Part shown: piece by piece, positions 22,023 through 24,652 of the stretch
Numbering within the stretch: the stretch's first letter is position 1
How the letters are laid out: every line of letters begins with the position of its first letter
NCBI GenBank assembly: GCA_002700865.1
Contig: PAFB01000148.1
Coordinates: 1 to 24,652, forward strand
Reading direction: 5' to 3'
DNA: 24,652 bases
From: Rhodospirillaceae bacterium
GTDB taxonomy: Bacteria > Pseudomonadota > Alphaproteobacteria > UBA7985
The notes under the pieces: generated by a model
What the model saw: only the letters and a program-made list of their open reading frames with translations
The model's database searches: none
What the model was told of the DNA's origin: nothing
Translations under genes and position numbers: made by a program

Positions 22023-22046
22023 TCCCCTGAATTATCAGGCCAAACC

Positions 22047-22076
22047 TTGACCAAAGGCGTCCCATGCCCCTATTTG
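22047..22076 (+). promoter_or_regulatory. Candidate promoter of infA
   Basis: TTGACC at 22047-22052 (5 of 6 to -35), an 18-base spacer and TATTTG at 22071-22076. It lies 60 bases before the infA start in the only sizeable gap of this gene block. Confidence 0.4.
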
Positions 22077-22135
22077 CCTCCAAGGCTGTGGGTCATATCG
22101 CTCGCGGCATCACTTGAGGGTAAGCAGAGCCACTT

Positions 22136-22354
22136 ATGGCCAAAGAAGATCTGATTGAATTCACGGGTGAGGTTCTGGAAATCCTCCCCAACGCCATGTT
22201 CAAGGTAAAGCTGGACAACGACCACGAAATTCTTGCGCATACGTCAGGTAAGATGCGCAAGAACAAGATCCGTGTTCTGGCGGGCGACCGCGTCCAGGTG
22301 GAAATGACTCCCTACGACCTGTCGAAGGGTCGGATTACCTTCCGCTACAAGTAA
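22136..22354 (+). CDS. infA: Translation initiation factor IF-1
   Basis: 72 residues, the standard size. IF-1 binds the A-site of the 30S subunit and supports IF-2 and IF-3. It is a single OB fold: IEFTGEVLEILPNAMFKVKL, HTSGKMRKNKIRV and the terminal GRITFRYK are near-universal. Its stop shares one base with the maf start (TAATG), so translation of maf is coupled. Confidence 0.98.
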   Translation: MAKEDLIEFTGEVLEILPNAMFKVKLDNDHEILAHTSGKMRKNKIRVLAGDRVQVEMTPYDLSKGRITFRYK

Positions 22355-22974
22355 TGCGCCTCATCCTCGCCAGTGCTAGCCCTCGTCGCAAGGACCTGCT
22401 GGCACAGATCGGCGTGGTTCCTGACGCAATTATTCCGGCCGATATCAACGAGCAGCCGCAGACGGGCGAACTGCCGCGCCATTATGTCCGGCGTTTGGCG
22501 GAGCAAAAGGCTGTAGCCCTGCTCAATCATCCGGACGCGGCGCGGACAGCGGAGACACAGGCCGACTGCACCCTCATCCTCGCCGCTGATACCACCGTAG
22601 CGCTCGGCCGTCGTATCCTTGAAAAGCCCCGCGATGCCGATGAAGCTCGCCGCTTCCTTGAAAGCCTCAGCGGCCGGCGCCACCGGGTCATGACGGGGCA
22701 GGCACTGGTAGTGTCCGAGCCAGACCCGGATGTCAGCAGCCCAGCTGTTCGCACGCGGGTCAGTGAGACGCAGGTTGCGGTCAAACGGCTCAGTCGCACA
22801 GAGATCGACTGGTATCTGTCTACCGACGAATGGCGGGGAAAGGCTGGCGGATACTCGATTCAAGGTTCCTTCGCCCGCTTTATCCCATGGATAAACGGAT
22901 CCTACACAAACGTTGTTGGGCTGGATCTTGCCGATAGCCACAGTTTATTGACCGGCGCAGGGGTGCGGCTGTGA
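22354..22974 (+). CDS. maf: Maf-like nucleoside triphosphate pyrophosphatase
   Basis: 206 residues. Maf proteins hydrolyse dTTP/UTP or modified nucleotides to monophosphates and are thought to limit their incorporation. The N-terminal LASASPRRKDLL is the phosphate-binding signature; AADTTVALGRRILEKP, GRRHRVMTG and AGGYSIQG are further family motifs. The gene shares one base with infA and overlaps rng by four bases (GTGA). Confidence 0.95.
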   Translation: MRLILASASPRRKDLLAQIGVVPDAIIPADINEQPQTGELPRHYVRRLAEQKAVALLNHPDAARTAETQADCTLILAADTTVALGRRILEKPRDADEARRFLESLSGRRHRVMTGQALVVSEPDPDVSSPAVRTRVSETQVAVKRLSRTEIDWYLSTDEWRGKAGGYSIQGSFARFIPWINGSYTNVVGLDLADSHSLLTGAGVRL

Positions 22975-23978
22975 GTACGCTCTACGTGATTGATAGCCTA
23001 GGACAGCGCGACCTGATCCTAAAGGGCGGCGCACCGCATGATGAAAACGCACCCGTACTGGCGCGAGCGATTGACTGGCCCTGGATGCGTCCCTGGTCCT
23101 CACCCTACGGCGATGGTGCCAAGCTTTGGGCTAGAGTGGCGGAGGTGTCTAAACCGCTGGGCGTCGCGTTTCTGGATACAGGGAACGCCCTGCCCCCGCG
23201 CCTAAGTCCGGGAACAAGCGCAGATCAGCGAATTATGGTGCGGCTTAAGGATCGCTCGGGCCTGCGAGAAGGCGCGTGGGCCTGCGTTGAAGTCACCACC
23301 GATGCACGCGAGGAAAAGGGACCACGGGGCCGTCTGATCCCCCCCATCCCAGAGGTTGCGCAATCCAAAGGCAAGGCCCGCATGCTCCGCCCGGCAACAG
23401 ACCCGCTGGCAGCGCTGCTTGCGCGAGCCGAAGCCGTCGTTTGCCGCAGCACGCCTGACGCCGTCGCGGCCATTCGTGCTGCTGCGGCCGATATCCCGAT
23501 CGGTTTTTTTGCCAACGATGACATCGACGCGACGGCTCCCCTCTGGCAAGTGTTGGATGGGCCGCGCGTGAATTTGCCGGATGGTCTGGGCCTGCTGATT
23601 GAACCTGGGATGACTGGCACCATGATCGACGTCAACGCCACGCGTGCGTCGGCCGACCGGATGCACACCAATGTCACCGCCTGCCAGGAAATTGGCCGCA
23701 TCATCAGCGCCCTCAATGTTGGCGGCCTTATCGTTATCGATTTCCTTGGGCTGGAAACCAAGGGCGAACGCGCAATCGTAACCGGAGCTTTGCGAGAGGC
23801 ACTGGCTGATCCGGTCTGTGAGAGCGATGCCGAACCGGTCAACCATCTCGGCATAGGGCTTGTCACCCGGGCGCGGCGTGGTTTTTCACTGGTTGAACAG
23901 CAGCGCAGTCTGAACAGTATCGAAACGCGTGTGCCGGCTGCCTTTGCCCGGCAAAGGGAGCAAATGATCCATGGCTGA
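22971..23978 (+). CDS. rng: Ribonuclease G/E family protein, short form
   Basis: 335 residues, GTG start. RNase G/E endonucleases cut single-stranded AU-rich RNA, acting in rRNA maturation and mRNA decay. The two catalytic aspartates are Asp220 (TMIDVNATR) and Asp257 (GGLIVIDF), matching Asp303 and Asp346 of E. coli RNase E. It lacks the zinc-link CPxC motif and the long C-terminal scaffold, and its S1 region is reduced, as in other short alphaproteobacterial homologues placed after maf. It overlaps maf by four and yacG by eight bases. Confidence 0.92.
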   Translation: MSTLYVIDSLGQRDLILKGGAPHDENAPVLARAIDWPWMRPWSSPYGDGAKLWARVAEVSKPLGVAFLDTGNALPPRLSPGTSADQRIMVRLKDRSGLREGAWACVEVTTDAREEKGPRGRLIPPIPEVAQSKGKARMLRPATDPLAALLARAEAVVCRSTPDAVAAIRAAAADIPIGFFANDDIDATAPLWQVLDGPRVNLPDGLGLLIEPGMTGTMIDVNATRASADRMHTNVTACQEIGRIISALNVGGLIVIDFLGLETKGERAIVTGALREALADPVCESDAEPVNHLGIGLVTRARRGFSLVEQQRSLNSIETRVPAAFARQREQMIHG

Positions 23979-24186
23979 TTTGAAGGCGATGAAGAAGTCG
24001 AACGGTCCTGCCTGCCCGACCTGTGGTAAGGCCGAGAGCCTGGACAATCGGCCCTTTTGTTCTGAACGCTGTCGGGAGGTAGACCTGAACCGTTGGCTCA
24101 GTGGGGCGTACGCCATCCCTGCGGTGGAAAAACCCGACCCGGACGAACAGGAAACGGGCGAGATCCTTCCCTTATCCAGAAACTGA
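23971..24186 (+). CDS. yacG: DNA gyrase inhibitor YacG
   Basis: 71 residues. A small zinc protein that binds GyrB and inhibits gyrase. The four zinc ligands are Cys15, Cys18 (CPTCGK), Cys30 and Cys34 (CSERC), followed by REVDLNRWLSGAYAIP. The acidic C-terminal tail is normal for the family. It starts inside the end of rng and closes the operon; a 7-bp hairpin without T-run lies at 24189-24206. Confidence 0.95.
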   Translation: MADLKAMKKSNGPACPTCGKAESLDNRPFCSERCREVDLNRWLSGAYAIPAVEKPDPDEQETGEILPLSRN

Positions 24187-24188
24187 TC

Positions 24189-24206
24189 AGCATGGGCTTC
24201 CATGCT
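24189..24206 (+). terminator. Hairpin after yacG
   Basis: AGCATGG (24189-24195) with CCATGCT (24200-24206), loop GCTT. It begins three bases after the yacG stop. No T-run follows, so it may protect the mRNA end or aid Rho-dependent ending rather than act alone. Confidence 0.4.
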
Positions 24207-24326
24207 CAGGGCGCATGCTGCGCATCGCGACGCAGAAGAAATAGAATCTTGTTCGGGACGGCGCAGGAGTCTACACACTCAGTTCATGTCCTCGGCGGAT
24301 TTGATTTTGCCGTCGGACACTGGTGC

Positions 24327-24402
24327 GCCGAGGTAGCTCAGTTGGTAGAGCAACGGATTGAAAATCCGTGTGTCCCCAGTTCGAATCTGGGCTTCGGCAC
24401 CA
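24327..24402 (+). tRNA. tRNA-Phe (anticodon GAA)
   Basis: A full cloverleaf: acceptor GCCGAGG/CTTCGGC (one G-T pair), D-arm GCTC/GAGC, anticodon stem ACGGA/TCCGT with loop TTGAAAA, T-arm CCCAG/CTGGG with loop TTCGAAT, discriminator A and an encoded CCA. Length is 76 bases. Confidence 0.98.
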
Positions 24403-24437
24403 TTTTCCCAATAAAATCAATGACTTGAATCGCCACA

Positions 24438-24467
24438 GCTTTTGCTTTGACACACAAAATCAAAAGC
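24438..24467. repeat. Inverted repeat after tRNA-Phe
   Basis: GCTTTTG (24438-24444) with CAAAAGC (24461-24467), 16-base spacer. It may take part in ending tRNA-Phe transcription; no T-run follows directly. Confidence 0.35.
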
Positions 24468-24475
24468 ACACCTTG

Positions 24476-24617
24476 CGCACAGTTTTTTCGTTACCCTTCA
24501 ATTCGGCTCTGTAAAACACTGTGTTGAACACAGTGTTTGAAAACTGTGGTGACAAACTGGTGTTTTACTCGCACCCTTAACGCTGCGTTTATCTTGCAGT
24601 TCGACTAAAAACTGGAG
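24476..24617. promoter_or_regulatory. AT-richer region with an 11-bp palindrome and repeated AAACTG-type words
   Basis: A perfect inverted repeat, AAACACTGTGT (24514-24524) with ACACAGTGTTT (24528-24538), loop TGA. Related words lie around it: the complement of CACAGTTTTTT (24478-24488), AAAACTGTGG (24540-24549), ACAAACTGGTG (24552-24562) and AAAAACTGGAG (24607-24617). No gene is visible from 24403 to the window end. The cluster fits a control region with several sites for one protein, perhaps for a gene beyond the right edge. Confidence 0.4.
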
Positions 24618-24652
24618 CCTCAGAACTCCGTTATCACGCGATAGAAATCGAG

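Noticed and set aside
22063..22116. A 17-codon frame upstream of infA.
   Set aside because: No ribosome-binding site, no composition signal; overlaps the candidate promoter.

Overview
The window reads as chromosomal DNA of an alphaproteobacterium. The right-hand gene order (tRNA-Thr, dcd, murA, DUF2948, hisG, hisD, UPF0262, LMW-phosphatase, infA, maf, rng, yacG, tRNA-Phe) and the purC, bolA, grxD grouping are typical of this class and most like Rhodobacterales. The exact family cannot be fixed from the sequence alone. No transposase, integrase, phage gene or CRISPR array was seen, and every complete gene is open and intact.

Left part (1-5140): the end of a TPR protein, then a stand-alone rplK-rplA operon with its own candidate promoter, an L1-type autoregulatory leader and a strong intrinsic terminator. 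secE/nusG and rplJ/rplL do not flank it here. On the minus strand follow an unusual PurC-like protein, then bolA and the CGFS glutaredoxin grxD behind their own promoter (iron-sulfur/iron regulation). Next come a two-TM protein of unknown function and an NRDE/TANGO2-type hydrolase.

Middle (5141-15912): aconitase acnA; a Ser/Thr/Gly-rich lipoprotein of unknown function; a MurR/RpiR regulator; a class V PLP enzyme (VC1184-like); an arginase/agmatinase-family ureohydrolase with an unusual metal-site loop; and, on the opposite strand, an amidase-signature hydrolase and a secreted alpha/beta hydrolase. The regulator-PLP enzyme-ureohydrolase-amidase neighbourhood looks like a small catabolic locus for a nitrogen-rich, perhaps guanidino, compound. 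That is an inference.

Right part (16092-24402): two tRNA genes enclose a compact housekeeping block. Its genes are tightly packed, with several 1-8 base start/stop overlaps, covering nucleotide metabolism (dcd, maf), cell wall (murA), histidine synthesis (hisG short form, hisD), translation (infA), RNA decay (rng) and gyrase control (yacG). The last 250 bases, after tRNA-Phe, are AT-richer and hold a perfect 11-bp inverted repeat plus several related short words, probably a control region for something beyond the window.

The most interesting non-gene signal is a family of about 45-55-bp nested palindromes (three arm pairs around a GAA/TTC loop) with five copies in two intergenic regions (1712-1859 and 10546-10826). 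The arms differ between copies in a compensatory way, so the fold rather than the sequence appears to be conserved.
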